A stretch of DNA of 62,933 nt from an uncultured delta proteobacterium (GCA_903892415.1 CAITIQ010000299.1:1-62933); one strand, 5' to 3'. Counted from the first letter of the stretch, positions 25,275 through 34,352 are shown. A program made the numbers and translations. Notes: a model not told the origin generated them from the sequence alone.

Positions 25275-26317
25275 AGCTGAACAACCCCACTGGGCTTTTG
25301 GGCATTGAGTTCGTTGAATTCGCGAGCCCCGACCCGGACAAACTGCATGCCTTGTTCATGGCCTTTGGCTTCTCTCGCACCATGCGACACGAGAAGAAGA
25401 ACGTCGATCTGTACGAGCAGAATGAGATGCGCTTCTTGCTCAACCGGGATGCGCAGGGCGCCGCGTCTGCCTTTGCTCGCGCGCATGGCCCTTCCATCTC
25501 CGCGATGGGTTGGCGCTTCGAGAGCGTGAAGTCCGCGGTGCGAGCAGCACAAGAGCGCGGCGCGCGCATCACCGACGGAGGGGACTATTCACGAGGCAGC
25601 GTGGCAATCCCAGCGGTGGTTGGGCTGGGGGATAGCCTGCTCTACATGGTAGAGGCCGGGGACGGCAAACGGCTCTATCACGATATGGGCTTCGTCGAGC
25701 TCGACCGCCCAGAACGCGTCCCGGCGAAGGGCTTTGTCCGCATCGACCACCTAACCAACAACGTGGCAAAAGGGACGATGCAGCAATGGGCGAGCTTCTA
25801 CAAGGAGGTGTTTGGCTTTACCGAGGTTCGCTACTTTGACATCCGCGGCGTGAAGACCGGCCTAACCTCCTACGCCCTGCGCTCCGCCTGCGGGACCTTC
25901 TGTATCCCTATCAACGAGGCTACAGAGGACAAGAGCCAGATAGCCGAGTACCTCGAAGAGTATCGAGGGCCCGGCGTCCAACACCTGGCCTTCCTGACCG
26001 AGGACATTCTGAGCTCGCTCAAAGCGCTCGAGGGGAGCCCGATTCAGTTCTTGGACATCGACGCCGACTACTACGCCTCCGTATTCGAGCGGGTACCCAA
26101 TGTCTCAGAAGATCGAGCGGAGCTCGAGGCTCGCAATGTGTTGATTGACGGTGATGAAGAGGGATACCTGCTGCAGATCTTCACCAAGAATCTGATCGGG
26201 CCGATCTTCGTCGAGCTGATTCAGCGCAAGAACCACCTCTCCTTCGGCGAGGGAAATTTTGGTGCGCTGTTTCGCTCAATCGAGCGCGACCAAGCCAAGC
26301 GAGGCTTCTTGGACTGA
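25271..26317 (+). CDS. hppD: 4-hydroxyphenylpyruvate dioxygenase
   Basis: 348 residues from the ATG that overlaps the hmgA stop. It converts 4-hydroxyphenylpyruvate to homogentisate, feeding HmgA. Two vicinal-oxygen-chelate domains; Fe(II) ligands are in 'FVRIDHLTNNV' (His), 'GVQHLAFLTED' (His) and 'PIFVELIQRKNH' (Glu). The C-terminal 'FGEGNFGALFRSIE' is a family signature. The later pathway enzymes (maleylacetoacetate isomerase, fumarylacetoacetase) are not in the window. Confidence 0.96.
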   Translation: MKLNNPTGLLGIEFVEFASPDPDKLHALFMAFGFSRTMRHEKKNVDLYEQNEMRFLLNRDAQGAASAFARAHGPSISAMGWRFESVKSAVRAAQERGARITDGGDYSRGSVAIPAVVGLGDSLLYMVEAGDGKRLYHDMGFVELDRPERVPAKGFVRIDHLTNNVAKGTMQQWASFYKEVFGFTEVRYFDIRGVKTGLTSYALRSACGTFCIPINEATEDKSQIAEYLEEYRGPGVQHLAFLTEDILSSLKALEGSPIQFLDIDADYYASVFERVPNVSEDRAELEARNVLIDGDEEGYLLQIFTKNLIGPIFVELIQRKNHLSFGEGNFGALFRSIERDQAKRGFLD

Positions 26318-26343
26318 GCTTCTCCGTCCCGTCTACAAAACGA

Positions 26344-26375
26344 AGCAAGGAGCCGACCATCGTCGACTCCTTGCT
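26344..26375. terminator. Bidirectional terminator hairpin between hppD and acyl-CoA dehydrogenase
   Basis: 13-bp stem GCAAGGAGCCGAC (26345-26357) / GTCGACTCCTTGC (26362-26374) with one mismatch and a 4-base loop. On the minus strand it is followed by a T-rich stretch (TTCGTTTTG), so it best serves the acyl-CoA dehydrogenase gene, and may also stop hppD transcripts. Confidence 0.7.
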
Positions 26376-26393
26376 GCATTTCATCGCTCTCGG

Positions 26394-28247
26394 TCAGATT
26401 GAAGCGAAGGCCTGCGCCGGAATGTCCAGCGCGGAGGTGTCTTCACGGCCGAGGATCTCGGCCGTCAGCTTGGCGTGCGGCAGGATGTTGTGAACCGCGT
26501 AGGTGGCGACGTGCAACTTGCCTTCGTAGAAGGACCGCTCAGCCTGAGTGTCCTCCCCCTTCGGCAGCTTCTGCAGCGCATCAACCGCGATCCGAGCGCC
26601 GGCGCAGAGTAGCCAGGTGCAACAAAGCTCACTCATCATCTCGAGCACCCGATTGGCTGCAAGCGGAACGAGTTGCATACGGCCCGACTGGAACCAGCCG
26701 AGCAGCCGCATAGCTACTCCGGCGACTGCCTCGTGGGCGACCGCCAGCTCCTTCACCAGAGCGCCGAGCTTTTCATGCGACTCGTTCTCGGCGATGAAGC
26801 GAGCAATGTCTCCGAGGAAGGCTTGCAGGTTGGCTCCGCCGTTCTGCGGCAACTTCCGGCCCACGAGATCCATCGCCTGAATGTGATTGGTTCCCTCGTA
26901 GATGCTGAAGATCTTCGAGTCCCGGCAATATTGCTCTACTGGGTAATCCTTGACGAAGCCCGCTCCGCCAAACGTTTGAATTGCCAGCTCGCAGACTTTG
27001 AAGGCTTGGTCCGTGGAGTAGGCCTTCACGAGCGGTACGAGCAAATCAACTTGGCCTTGGTGGTAGGCCGCTGCTTGATCGTCTTTGCCCTTGAGCGCGC
27101 GAACGTTGTCAGAGTGGTACGCGAGCTTTGCCACCAGCGCCCGCGGCCCTTCGCTGCGAGCCTTCATCTCCATCAGCATGCGGCGAATGTCTGCGTGCTC
27201 GATGATGGCGACGCGCGGCGCCGTTGCGTCCTTCCAGTTGAGCATGCTCGCGCCCTGCTTGCGATCCTTCGCGTAGTCGAGCGCGGCGAGGAAAGCGGCG
27301 CCCGCGACCGAGACGCCCTGGATCCCGACGCCGATGCGGGCGGTGTTCATCATCATGAACATTTGCTGAATGCCGACGTTCTCGGCCTCTCCAACCAGTT
27401 CACCGATGCAGTTTCCGTCCTCCCCGAAGTTGAGCACGCAGGTCGCGTTGCCGTTGATGCCCATCTTGTGTTCGAGCGAGGCAACGGCGACGTCATTCAA
27501 CTCGCCGAGGGCTGCTTCCTCATTCACCCGCACGCGCGGAACGATGAACAGAGAGAGCCCTTTGGTGCCGGGCGGAGCGCCCTCCACGCGAGCCAGCACA
27601 AGGTGGACCACGTTCTCGGTAAAGTCGTTGTCGCCACCGGAGATATAAATCTTGGTGCCGGAGATTGCATACTTGCCGTCTCCCAAGCGCTTTGCCGACG
27701 TGCGCGCCGAGCCGACGTCACTCCCGGCATGAGGCTCGGTCAGGCACATGGTGCCGCCCCAGGTGCCGTGGATCATGCGGCGCACGTACAGGTCCTTCTG
27801 CTTCTTGGTGCCGAAGTGTGCAATCACCTCAGCGGCGCCCTGGGCGAGGCCTGGGTACATATTGAACGCAGGGTTGGAGCCGCACAAGAACTCCTCGACC
27901 GCACACGTGAGAGAGTAGGGAGCGCCTTGCCCGTCGTACTCCGGGGCCGCCGCCAATCCCTTCCAGCCCGCCTGAAAGAGGGAGGCCCATGCGTCTTTGA
28001 AGCCGGTTGGCGTTTTGACCCGTCCATCGACGATCGAGCAGCCCTCGCGGTCACCGACAGCGTTCAGCGGCCCCACCACGTCACAGCACCACTTGTAGGA
28101 CTCGTCGAGCACCATGCTGCACTCGTCCCGGCCCCAGGCTTCAAATGGAGCTTTGCCCAGCAGGGGCTCAATGGGGAACTGTTCAAAGAGTAGGAACTTG
28201 GTCTCTCGAACGTCGGCTTTGTATCGGTTTTGCGGGGTGGTGGACAC
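26394..28247 (-). CDS. Acyl-CoA dehydrogenase (large, DmdC/FadE5-like)
   Basis: 617 residues. FAD enzyme that oxidises acyl-CoA to enoyl-CoA. Long form with C-terminal extension, as in DmdC/FadE5 types. Motifs: 'GTWGGTMCLTEPHAGSDVG' (substrate/FAD site), 'GTKIYISGGDNDF', 'QTFGGAGFVKDYPVEQYCRD', and 'IYEGTNHIQAMDLVGRKL' containing the catalytic Glu region. The start is placed at GTG 28247 because a strong ribosome-binding site (AAAGGAGG) lies just before it, inside the longer frame from 28265. The exact chain-length specificity is not predictable. Confidence 0.92.
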   Translation of the reverse strand: MSTTPQNRYKADVRETKFLLFEQFPIEPLLGKAPFEAWGRDECSMVLDESYKWCCDVVGPLNAVGDREGCSIVDGRVKTPTGFKDAWASLFQAGWKGLAAAPEYDGQGAPYSLTCAVEEFLCGSNPAFNMYPGLAQGAAEVIAHFGTKKQKDLYVRRMIHGTWGGTMCLTEPHAGSDVGSARTSAKRLGDGKYAISGTKIYISGGDNDFTENVVHLVLARVEGAPPGTKGLSLFIVPRVRVNEEAALGELNDVAVASLEHKMGINGNATCVLNFGEDGNCIGELVGEAENVGIQQMFMMMNTARIGVGIQGVSVAGAAFLAALDYAKDRKQGASMLNWKDATAPRVAIIEHADIRRMLMEMKARSEGPRALVAKLAYHSDNVRALKGKDDQAAAYHQGQVDLLVPLVKAYSTDQAFKVCELAIQTFGGAGFVKDYPVEQYCRDSKIFSIYEGTNHIQAMDLVGRKLPQNGGANLQAFLGDIARFIAENESHEKLGALVKELAVAHEAVAGVAMRLLGWFQSGRMQLVPLAANRVLEMMSELCCTWLLCAGARIAVDALQKLPKGEDTQAERSFYEGKLHVATYAVHNILPHAKLTAEILGREDTSALDIPAQAFASI

Positions 28248-28251
28248 ACTG

Positions 28252-28259
28252 CCTCCTTT
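28252..28259 (-). promoter_or_regulatory. Ribosome-binding site deciding the acyl-CoA dehydrogenase start
   Basis: AAAGGAGG on the minus strand, 4 bases before GTG 28247. Because it falls downstream of the ATG at 28265, the GTG is the more likely initiation codon. Confidence 0.6.
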
Positions 28260-28420
28260 GGTCATTCCGCCGGGGCGGATGCAGACAACAAAACCCCTAT
28301 GTGGACGCGGCGCGTCAACCTGTCAAGCGACCGAATCTGAAGCTCAAAGCTTCTTCCGACCAAGGTGGACGGCGAATGAGCGGGGCGTCACAGTTCCCAC
28401 GCGAGCTGCGACCCTCCCTC

Positions 28421-29209
28421 ATGGAACTCACAAGGCGTAGCGATGGAAGGGCGATTGGCGCACAATCGGCTACATGGTCGGTCCGGAGCGTAACGTTGCT
28501 TTCGCTCGGCTTGCTCGGCTGCGGTTCCACTGGAGAGGCCAACCCTACAGAGCCCTCACGTCTATCCCTTATTCAAGTCGAGCGAGCTGTTCCGGTCCTC
28601 GCCGCAGAACCAGCGCTGGCCGCGTTGACCCAGCCCTCCGCTCCCACGGCCGTGTTGGCCGACGCCGAGCTTCAAGAGCACGAGCTGCCGAACCCCGAGC
28701 TTTTGACATCATGCGATCAGCCGCGCATGATCCTGGTGCGCAAGGCGGCCCGAACCTTGGAGCTTCGTTGCGGAACTCGACTCGTGGTGCGCTTTGCCGC
28801 GTCTCTCGGTTTTGCGCCGGAAGGGCACAAACAGCGAGAGGGGGACGGCAGGACGCCCGAGGGCGATTACTTCATTAGCAAGAAGTTTCCCAGCGGCTTT
28901 CACCGCTCATTGCAGATCGCTTACCCCAATATCGCCGATGCCGACGCTGGTCTGGCGACGGGCACCATTACCCGCCAGGAGCATCGGGCCATCGTCCATG
29001 CGCAACAGCAATGCAAAGAGCCTCCACAGACCACAGGACTGGGCAGCTTATTGCAGCTTCACGGAGGCGGCGGCGGGACCGAAGCTGGTGATTGGACATT
29101 GGGTTGCGTTGCTGTCGACAACGAACGAATCGAGCAGGTGTACGCGTTCCAAACGTCAGGCTGCGACGAGCGCGGAGTGCCTCACACGCTCGTACGTATT
29201 GTGCCCTGA
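28421..29209 (+). CDS. L,D-transpeptidase (YkuD family) lipoprotein
   Basis: About 262 residues from ATG 28421 (28376 is an alternative). A hydrophobic segment ends in lipobox 'LGLLGC', then a linker. The YkuD catalytic domain has 'MILVRKAARTLELRCGTRLV', 'EGDGRTPEGDYFIS', and the signature 'LLQLHGGGGG...WTLGCVAVDN' with the catalytic His and Cys. These enzymes make 3-3 cross-links in peptidoglycan or attach lipoproteins to it. The stop codon lies in the first unit of an 18-base tandem repeat. Confidence 0.88.
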   Translation: MELTRRSDGRAIGAQSATWSVRSVTLLSLGLLGCGSTGEANPTEPSRLSLIQVERAVPVLAAEPALAALTQPSAPTAVLADAELQEHELPNPELLTSCDQPRMILVRKAARTLELRCGTRLVVRFAASLGFAPEGHKQREGDGRTPEGDYFISKKFPSGFHRSLQIAYPNIADADAGLATGTITRQEHRAIVHAQQQCKEPPQTTGLGSLLQLHGGGGGTEAGDWTLGCVAVDNERIEQVYAFQTSGCDERGVPHTLVRIVP

Positions 29210-29266
29210 GCTAGCATTGTGCCCTGAGCTAGCATTGTGCCCTGAGCTAGCATTGTGCCCTGAGCT
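29198..29266. repeat. 18-bp tandem repeat carrying the stop codon (about 3.8 copies)
   Basis: Unit ATTGTGCCCTGAGCTAGC at 29198-29215, 29216-29233, 29234-29251 and partial 29252-29266, all identical. The period is a multiple of three. The stop TGA of the L,D-transpeptidase gene is in unit 1 and is repeated in the same frame in every unit. Confidence 0.95.
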
Positions 29267-29286
29267 GGAAAGTTTTGCGGGCGAAC

Positions 29287-30903
29287 TCAGTCCCGCTTCC
29301 GCCTGCGGAGCAGTGGCAGAAGCCCCAAGACCGCAAGCAGCGCGTGAGAAGAAGATGTTCCCGGTGTGGAGCAGGAACAGCCGCCGGAGGAATCTCCGCC
29401 ACCACCGCCGCTGCCACCATCCCCGCCGCTGCTCGATGCGTCCCCGCCGCCATTCCCCGAGGTGGGAGGGGTTTCAGGCTTGGCGTCCACCAGAAAGCGT
29501 TCGCCTTGGGCGCTGACCAAGATCATCGGCCTTCGGGGCCACGCGGGGCCCTCATCCATCGCTTCGAGTTCGCTTGCGGAAAGCAGCTCGGGCGGGAACT
29601 CAAAGCCCCAGGCCTTGCTTGCGACGGCTCCATCAACGCGCCGTTTTCGTGAGCCGTCGACGACAAACAGCGCATCGGGTGCGTCACTGCTAGCAACGAG
29701 TTTCGGCTCGCTCGGCAGCTCCTCACCTTCGGCCAGCTCAGCGATGATCCCGTCGGATACCTCGAGCTCGTCCCAGAAGCTGGAGAACCGCCACGCGATC
29801 TGCACCTCGTCGGAGGTGACTTTGCGGCGAACACCACTCGGAACCTCGAACGCGCAGTTGAACTCGAGCGGGTTCCCGGTGAGCTCGGTCAGCTCGGGCG
29901 AGCCATCCGAACCGTAGGCAAGCACGCTGTGCGCCGAACCATCGAACAAGGAGAAGGGCGGCGGAATATCGAAGCCGAAAGCGCAGGTCGTACCGTCGCA
30001 GGCGCAACCCTCGTTGCAGCCCGTGTCCACCGGTAAGTCGGCGAGGAAGGTATGCCCAACGGTGTTGCCGTCTGTAGGTGCGCCATCGAAGTAGAGACGC
30101 ACGTCGATTGGAGCCGAGCCTTCGCTGGGGGAAACAAAGCCAAGCAGCGATTCACAGCTAGCGCCGCTCAGCGCGCCTGTCGGCGGCGGGGCGACGGGGC
30201 CGACCAACGCTTGGTAGGAATTGACCAACGACATATACGGCGGGACATAGATGCTACCGAGCCCGTCGACGTTCTGCCGTAGATTGAAATGTAAGTGCAC
30301 CGAGGTCGGGGTTCCGCCAAACTCATTGGAGACCCGCCCAATGACGGTTCCCTTCTGGACGTCTTGCCCAGGGGAAACCGCGACCGATCCCATATGCAAG
30401 TAGTCGTAGCGCGTGCCGTCTGCCGCGGTGATATAGACGCTGTAGCTGCCAACGTTGGTTACTGTGCCGGACTCCGAGGCCACTACCGGGTACACGTTCT
30501 TGTCGCAGGTAGCTGCTCGAATGTCCTGACCCTGATGGCCTGTGCCGGAAGGGCATAACGGCATATCCCAGGAGCGCGTTTCGCAATAGTTGTCCGACCA
30601 CGGATAGCTGAAGTTCGCCTCGGCGCATTGGGAGCCAGAAGGACCCTGCGAGCCACCTGTGCCCCAAACTTGGGAGTTCGCGTAGGCGGGGGCGCTCTCG
30701 ATGGGGAAGCGCATGCCGGGCGCATAATCCTTCTCGTCAAAGCGGCCCTCCCCCGAGTTCGGCACGAGCTGACCGGGCGGATTGTAGCTAAACGGTTGCG
30801 CGATAGCGCTGCTCTGCCAAAGGAGTGAAACGAGCGCAGGCGCAGCTCCGATCATGAACGATCGAAGTCCACGGAGGCGCAGGGCGTGAACAGCTTCATT
30901 CAT
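29287..30903 (-). CDS. M23 metallopeptidase with MYXO-CTERM sorting tail
   Basis: 538 residues. Signal peptide (about 1-35, cleavage near 'SAIAQP'). The M23/LytM domain (about 115-210) has 'GHQGQDI' (His, Asp ligands) and 'SVHLHFNLR' (HxH), so all zinc ligands are present. A beta-rich region of unknown fold follows, then a Gly/Ser linker and 'GGCSCSTPG', a hydrophobic helix and 'RRRKRD'. This Cys-helix-Arg end is the MYXO-CTERM surface-sorting signal. Probably a cell-surface endopeptidase cutting peptidoglycan or protein. The start overlaps the stop of the lipoprotein gene before it (ATGA). Confidence 0.9.
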   Translation of the reverse strand: MNEAVHALRLRGLRSFMIGAAPALVSLLWQSSAIAQPFSYNPPGQLVPNSGEGRFDEKDYAPGMRFPIESAPAYANSQVWGTGGSQGPSGSQCAEANFSYPWSDNYCETRSWDMPLCPSGTGHQGQDIRAATCDKNVYPVVASESGTVTNVGSYSVYITAADGTRYDYLHMGSVAVSPGQDVQKGTVIGRVSNEFGGTPTSVHLHFNLRQNVDGLGSIYVPPYMSLVNSYQALVGPVAPPPTGALSGASCESLLGFVSPSEGSAPIDVRLYFDGAPTDGNTVGHTFLADLPVDTGCNEGCACDGTTCAFGFDIPPPFSLFDGSAHSVLAYGSDGSPELTELTGNPLEFNCAFEVPSGVRRKVTSDEVQIAWRFSSFWDELEVSDGIIAELAEGEELPSEPKLVASSDAPDALFVVDGSRKRRVDGAVASKAWGFEFPPELLSASELEAMDEGPAWPRRPMILVSAQGERFLVDAKPETPPTSGNGGGDASSSGGDGGSGGGGGDSSGGCSCSTPGTSSSHALLAVLGLLPLLRRRKRD

Positions 30904-31571
30904 CGGCTTTGCTCCTTGTTGACAGCTTGCTCATTGCCACCGACGTAAACGAGCTCCTCGGCGAGGCGCCGAACTGTGGCGTCATCTGCACAGCGCTGGT
31001 CTGTCCCGGGGGCGGCACACTCGAGCTCGAGCACGTAGTCGATCCCGTGCTCCTTCCACGAGACGCTCCAAATACCCTCGTTCTGCAGGACCCAAGCGGG
31101 CTTGCCCCCACGCACGGTGCTCGTCGGCGAGGCCTTCTCCATTCCTTGGTAGCGATGAACGACGTTGGAGGCGGACACGGACACCGTGAGGGACTTGTCA
31201 TCCGTGCGGGTTGAAACCGCAATGAACGTTGGCCGCGCGATGACTGTAGCGTTGTGCGCCAACACCGCATCGGAGGGCAGCATGACAGGCAATACCGCGG
31301 TATCGACGTTTTCGCGCGCAGCATTGGTAAGTGCGGCTCGAGCCGCCTGATTCACGCTCGCGGCGTCGGGCCATTGAACCCGCTTGAGATCGACGGTCCC
31401 GCCGGTCCGTGCCTTGGGCCCAATTCCGTCTCCCGCTGGTACTCCCTGCTCCTTCGGCTGGCTTTGCAGCTCGCTCGTGGCGTTTTCCATCGGCTCGTTG
31501 CGCTCTTTGGGAGACGGGGCAAGGCAACCCCAGGAGACCCCCAGCGATAGGAGAAGGGCATGCTTCATCAT
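30900..31571 (-). CDS. Lipoprotein coupled to the M23 peptidase
   Basis: 223 residues from ATG 31571 (or the adjacent ATG 31568). Signal with lipobox 'GVSWGC' (Cys about 15), then a beta-type domain ('NATVIARPTFIAVSTRTDDK', 'SVSWKEHGIDYVLELECA') with one disulfide pair near the C-terminus. No family recognised. The 4-base overlap with the peptidase suggests a partner, substrate or inhibitor-like role, which is inference. Confidence 0.65.
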   Translation of the reverse strand: MMKHALLLSLGVSWGCLAPSPKERNEPMENATSELQSQPKEQGVPAGDGIGPKARTGGTVDLKRVQWPDAASVNQAARAALTNAARENVDTAVLPVMLPSDAVLAHNATVIARPTFIAVSTRTDDKSLTVSVSASNVVHRYQGMEKASPTSTVRGGKPAWVLQNEGIWSVSWKEHGIDYVLELECAAPGTDQRCADDATVRRLAEELVYVGGNEQAVNKEQSR

Positions 31572-31638
31572 CGTGCCGATAAGCTTGCCCAGGCTTTTGT
31601 CCGGCCGGAACCTGAAAAGAGGATTAAGGTCCACGAAG

Positions 31639-32271
31639 ATGAAAAACGGCCTCCCTGCTTCGCGGCAGACCCAGCTGCTTTTCGGTGGCGTCGCCCTCGG
31701 GGCGGCGATGCTTGCTGGCTTCATTGTGCTCAAAACGTCGTTGCTGGCGAGTGCAGGGTTTGGCGGCGCGTTCGCGCTTTTCCTCGCCGTGGGGGCGAGC
31801 TTGCTGCTGGGTGCCCATTTCCTTTGGCGTCGCACGCACAAGGGCACGGCTCGCTTGGCCTTGATCGCCGAGGTCGTTGGCCTTTCGGCGCTGCTAGTGT
31901 CTGACCTCTCCGCGCAGTTCAATCACGCGGAAGCTGAAGACGTTCGCACCAGTGACTCGGTGTTGGCTCCTGGTGAGCGGGAGTCGCGTGTCGAGGCGGC
32001 GACCGATCGCGCGGAGAACGCTGCTTTGGTTGGGTTGCTCGGCTTGTTGCCGGCTCTGGGCGCGCTATTCGCGCTGGCCCTGGCGGTTGGTGATCGGCGG
32101 CTGCTGATTCCGCTGGTACCGAGCGCCGCGCCGAAGAATGCCCAGCCTGACCTTCCGCCTGGAGTCGCGCCTCCACTTCCACTCACGCTTTTGTGGGTGT
32201 GCTTGTTTGGCGGTGCTTTCGCGGTGTTCTCAGCAACCGGCCTGAGCTTATGGCAGATTTTTCGCAGCTGA
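31639..32271 (+). CDS. Integral membrane protein (4 helices)
   Basis: 210 residues from ATG 31639. Hydrophobic segments near 12-33, 38-62, 115-140 and 180-205. Acidic loop between helices 2 and 3 ('NHAEAEDVRTSDSVLAPGER'). No known family. It is divergent from the lipoprotein/peptidase pair. Confidence 0.6.
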   Translation: MKNGLPASRQTQLLFGGVALGAAMLAGFIVLKTSLLASAGFGGAFALFLAVGASLLLGAHFLWRRTHKGTARLALIAEVVGLSALLVSDLSAQFNHAEAEDVRTSDSVLAPGERESRVEAATDRAENAALVGLLGLLPALGALFALALAVGDRRLLIPLVPSAAPKNAQPDLPPGVAPPLPLTLLWVCLFGGAFAVFSATGLSLWQIFRS

Positions 32272-32277
32272 CCGAGG

Positions 32278-33111
32278 TCAGCGCTCTACCCAATTGATAT
32301 CCACTGTTCCGGTTTCAGTGCAGGGCGACCAACAGCCGTTACCGGGCTGCGTCAGCAGTGTCTCCTCGTAAAAATAGGCGACTGTGCCCGCCGGAATCGA
32401 GCCGTTTATGAAGTGGTCGGCGCGCCAGAGGCAGTTGTCCGGCCCAAGGAAGTCGACAGTGCCAAAGAGAGAGACCTCCCCGTTGTTAACCGACCCCGAA
32501 AAGGTAATAGCGCCCAGTGTGGCTGTCACATCTCCCCCGCCGCATGGGTAGTTGATGACCCCGGTGGACCCAGCCTTGACGGGAAAGTCGATGCAGCCGG
32601 GGCTCGAGGGCACTGAGCCGGTTACAAGCAGCGTGGGGGAACAATCGCCAACTTCGCAATCGGAGTCGATGATGCCGTTGCAGTTGTCATCGGTCCCGTT
32701 ACAGGTCTCCACGAGATCTGGCCCCAACGTGCAGCCTTGGCAGGTCATGACGTCGTCCAAGCAACTGTCGCTGTCTGCGCCGTCACAAGCGCCGCCGATC
32801 CCGAAGCCGTTATCGATCACTGAATCACAGTCGTCATCGAGGTCGTTGCACTGCTCCTCGAACGGGCCGATTGCCCCTTCACAAGGGCCGAAAAAGCCGT
32901 CGGCTTGGCACCGCTGAAGGCCAGGTGAGCATTCGCCCACGTCACTGCCGCAGCTTTGTTCCTCCACACCTTCGCATGGCACGGGAGGGCTGCCACCACC
33001 GCCCGCTCCACCCGAACCGCCGCCACCCTCGTTATCAAAGTTGGGAAGTCCGGTGCGGGCTCCACAGCCGAGGACTACGAGCAATGCGCTCGCCAAAGTG
33101 ATTCGCCGCAT
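32278..33111 (-). CDS. Lipoprotein with MopE-type Asp/Cys repeats
   Basis: 277 residues from ATG 33111. Lipobox 'LVVLGC' (Cys about 16), Gly/Ser linker, then repeats of the MopE/PF11617 type: 'CNDLDDDCDSVIDNGFG' and 'CNGTDDNCNGIIDSDC'. The Asp-rich loops of this motif are thought to bind metal (copper in MopE, calcium in others). The C-terminal half (about 150-277) is beta-rich with 'GVINYPCGGGDVTATLGAIT'. Surface or periplasmic; function unknown. Confidence 0.8.
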   Translation of the reverse strand: MRRITLASALLVVLGCGARTGLPNFDNEGGGGSGGAGGGGSPPVPCEGVEEQSCGSDVGECSPGLQRCQADGFFGPCEGAIGPFEEQCNDLDDDCDSVIDNGFGIGGACDGADSDSCLDDVMTCQGCTLGPDLVETCNGTDDNCNGIIDSDCEVGDCSPTLLVTGSVPSSPGCIDFPVKAGSTGVINYPCGGGDVTATLGAITFSGSVNNGEVSLFGTVDFLGPDNCLWRADHFINGSIPAGTVAYFYEETLLTQPGNGCWSPCTETGTVDINWVER

Positions 33112-33245
33112 GCACGAAAGGTCATCGCGGCTCGGTCGCGCCGCAAGCCCAACCTGATCAAAGCGTATTGCGCCGGATCGTCGCGTTAACAATTCCACAC
33201 GCGAGCTAACGCAAGAAATTCAAACTCAGCGGCCAAGTTCGTTCA

Positions 33246-34352
33246 ATGCAGCTCCTGATCCTCCTCGCCGCAGGTTTGACGGTCGTAGTGGTCGGACTTC
33301 TTGCCTGGAGAAGGGCCAAGCGGGCCGCGATTCCGGCAACCGGCTCATTCCGCGTCGGCCCTTACTGGGTTGAGCGCAAATTGGGTGAAGGTGGGATGGG
33401 CACCGTATTCGAGGGGCGTCACGACGCGCTTGGTCGGAGAACGGCAATCAAAGTCATCCGCCCGAACGTACGCGATCGCGACCACGAGGCACGCTTCGAC
33501 CGCGAAGCGCGGCTGACCAGCGAGCTTTCGCACCCCAATACGGTTGCCTTCTACGAGTATGGGCGCACCGATGAGGGCTTGCGCTACTACGCAATGGAGC
33601 TCGTCGAGGGGATGACGCTCAGTCAGTTGCTGAAGCTGGAAGGTCCGCTGCCTGCCTCGCGCGCCCTCAACATCCTACGTCAAGTGGCAGCTTCTCTGGC
33701 GCACGCACACGCAAAGGGCTTGGTCCACAGGGACATCAAGCCGGAGAACATCATGCTCAGTCATCGGGAGGGCCACCCCGATTGGGTCAAAGTGCTCGAC
33801 TTCGGTCTAGCGAAGCGGCTCGAGGGTGAGCTGATCCTCTCCTCGGCTGGTATGCAGATTGGCACTCCCGAATTCATGGCCCCAGAGATGATCGAAGGTC
33901 CGCTCGCCGTGGGACCGGCGACGGACGTCTATGCGGTCGGCGTACTAGCTTATTGCCTATTGACCGGAGAGACGCCCTTTCAAGGCCGCAATCTCGGGGA
34001 GGTGCTGAACGCTCATCGCTTCGAGGCGCCGATCCCTCCCTCACTCAAGCGTATAGCCGCGCTTCCTTTGGACCTGGAGCGGGTCGTAATGAACTGTCTC
34101 AAGAAGTCTCCTCGTGAACGCTACTGCGATGGCTTTGCGTTGCTCAAGGCGCTCGACGCCTGCCACTGTGCGCCCGGGGCCGAGCAATGGTCCGACGAGG
34201 ACGCGGAGCGCTGGTGGTTACGCTCACTGCGCGCGGCTGCCCCGAGCAAGGGCGAGGGCGGTGCCAATTGTGATGCGCGGCAGCGTGTCACCACGCCGCT
34301 GCGCGAGGAGCGACGGCGAGAGGGCGGCGTAAGTTCGAGCTGCCTCAGCTAG
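33246..34352 (+). CDS. Ser/Thr protein kinase with N-terminal membrane anchor
   Basis: 368 residues. A single membrane helix at residues 3-21, then a complete Hanks-type kinase domain (about 38-305): 'GEGGMGTVF', lysine in 'TAIKVIRP', 'LVHRDIKPENIML', 'DFGLAK', 'GTPEFMAPEM', 'TDVYAVGVLAY'. All catalytic residues are present. The C-terminal 60 residues are basic and low complexity. The membrane anchor is before the kinase domain, the reverse of the common bacterial order. Substrates unknown; no sensory domain outside the membrane. Confidence 0.9.
   Translation: MQLLILLAAGLTVVVVGLLAWRRAKRAAIPATGSFRVGPYWVERKLGEGGMGTVFEGRHDALGRRTAIKVIRPNVRDRDHEARFDREARLTSELSHPNTVAFYEYGRTDEGLRYYAMELVEGMTLSQLLKLEGPLPASRALNILRQVAASLAHAHAKGLVHRDIKPENIMLSHREGHPDWVKVLDFGLAKRLEGELILSSAGMQIGTPEFMAPEMIEGPLAVGPATDVYAVGVLAYCLLTGETPFQGRNLGEVLNAHRFEAPIPPSLKRIAALPLDLERVVMNCLKKSPRERYCDGFALLKALDACHCAPGAEQWSDEDAERWWLRSLRAAAPSKGEGGANCDARQRVTTPLREERRREGGVSSSCLS

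Noticed and set aside
26673..28193. 506-codon plus-strand frame opposite the acyl-CoA dehydrogenase
   Set aside because: Mirror frame of a clear enzyme in high-GC DNA; no ribosome-binding site, no recognisable domain.
28298..28326. TTGACA with a spacer of 17 bases as promoter for the acyl-CoA dehydrogenase
   Set aside because: The -35 box is perfect but the -10 candidate CACATA matches only 2 of 6 bases; too weak to list as a feature.
29198..29266. Repeat array that could suggest CRISPR
   Set aside because: Units are contiguous with no unique spacers and no cas genes are nearby.
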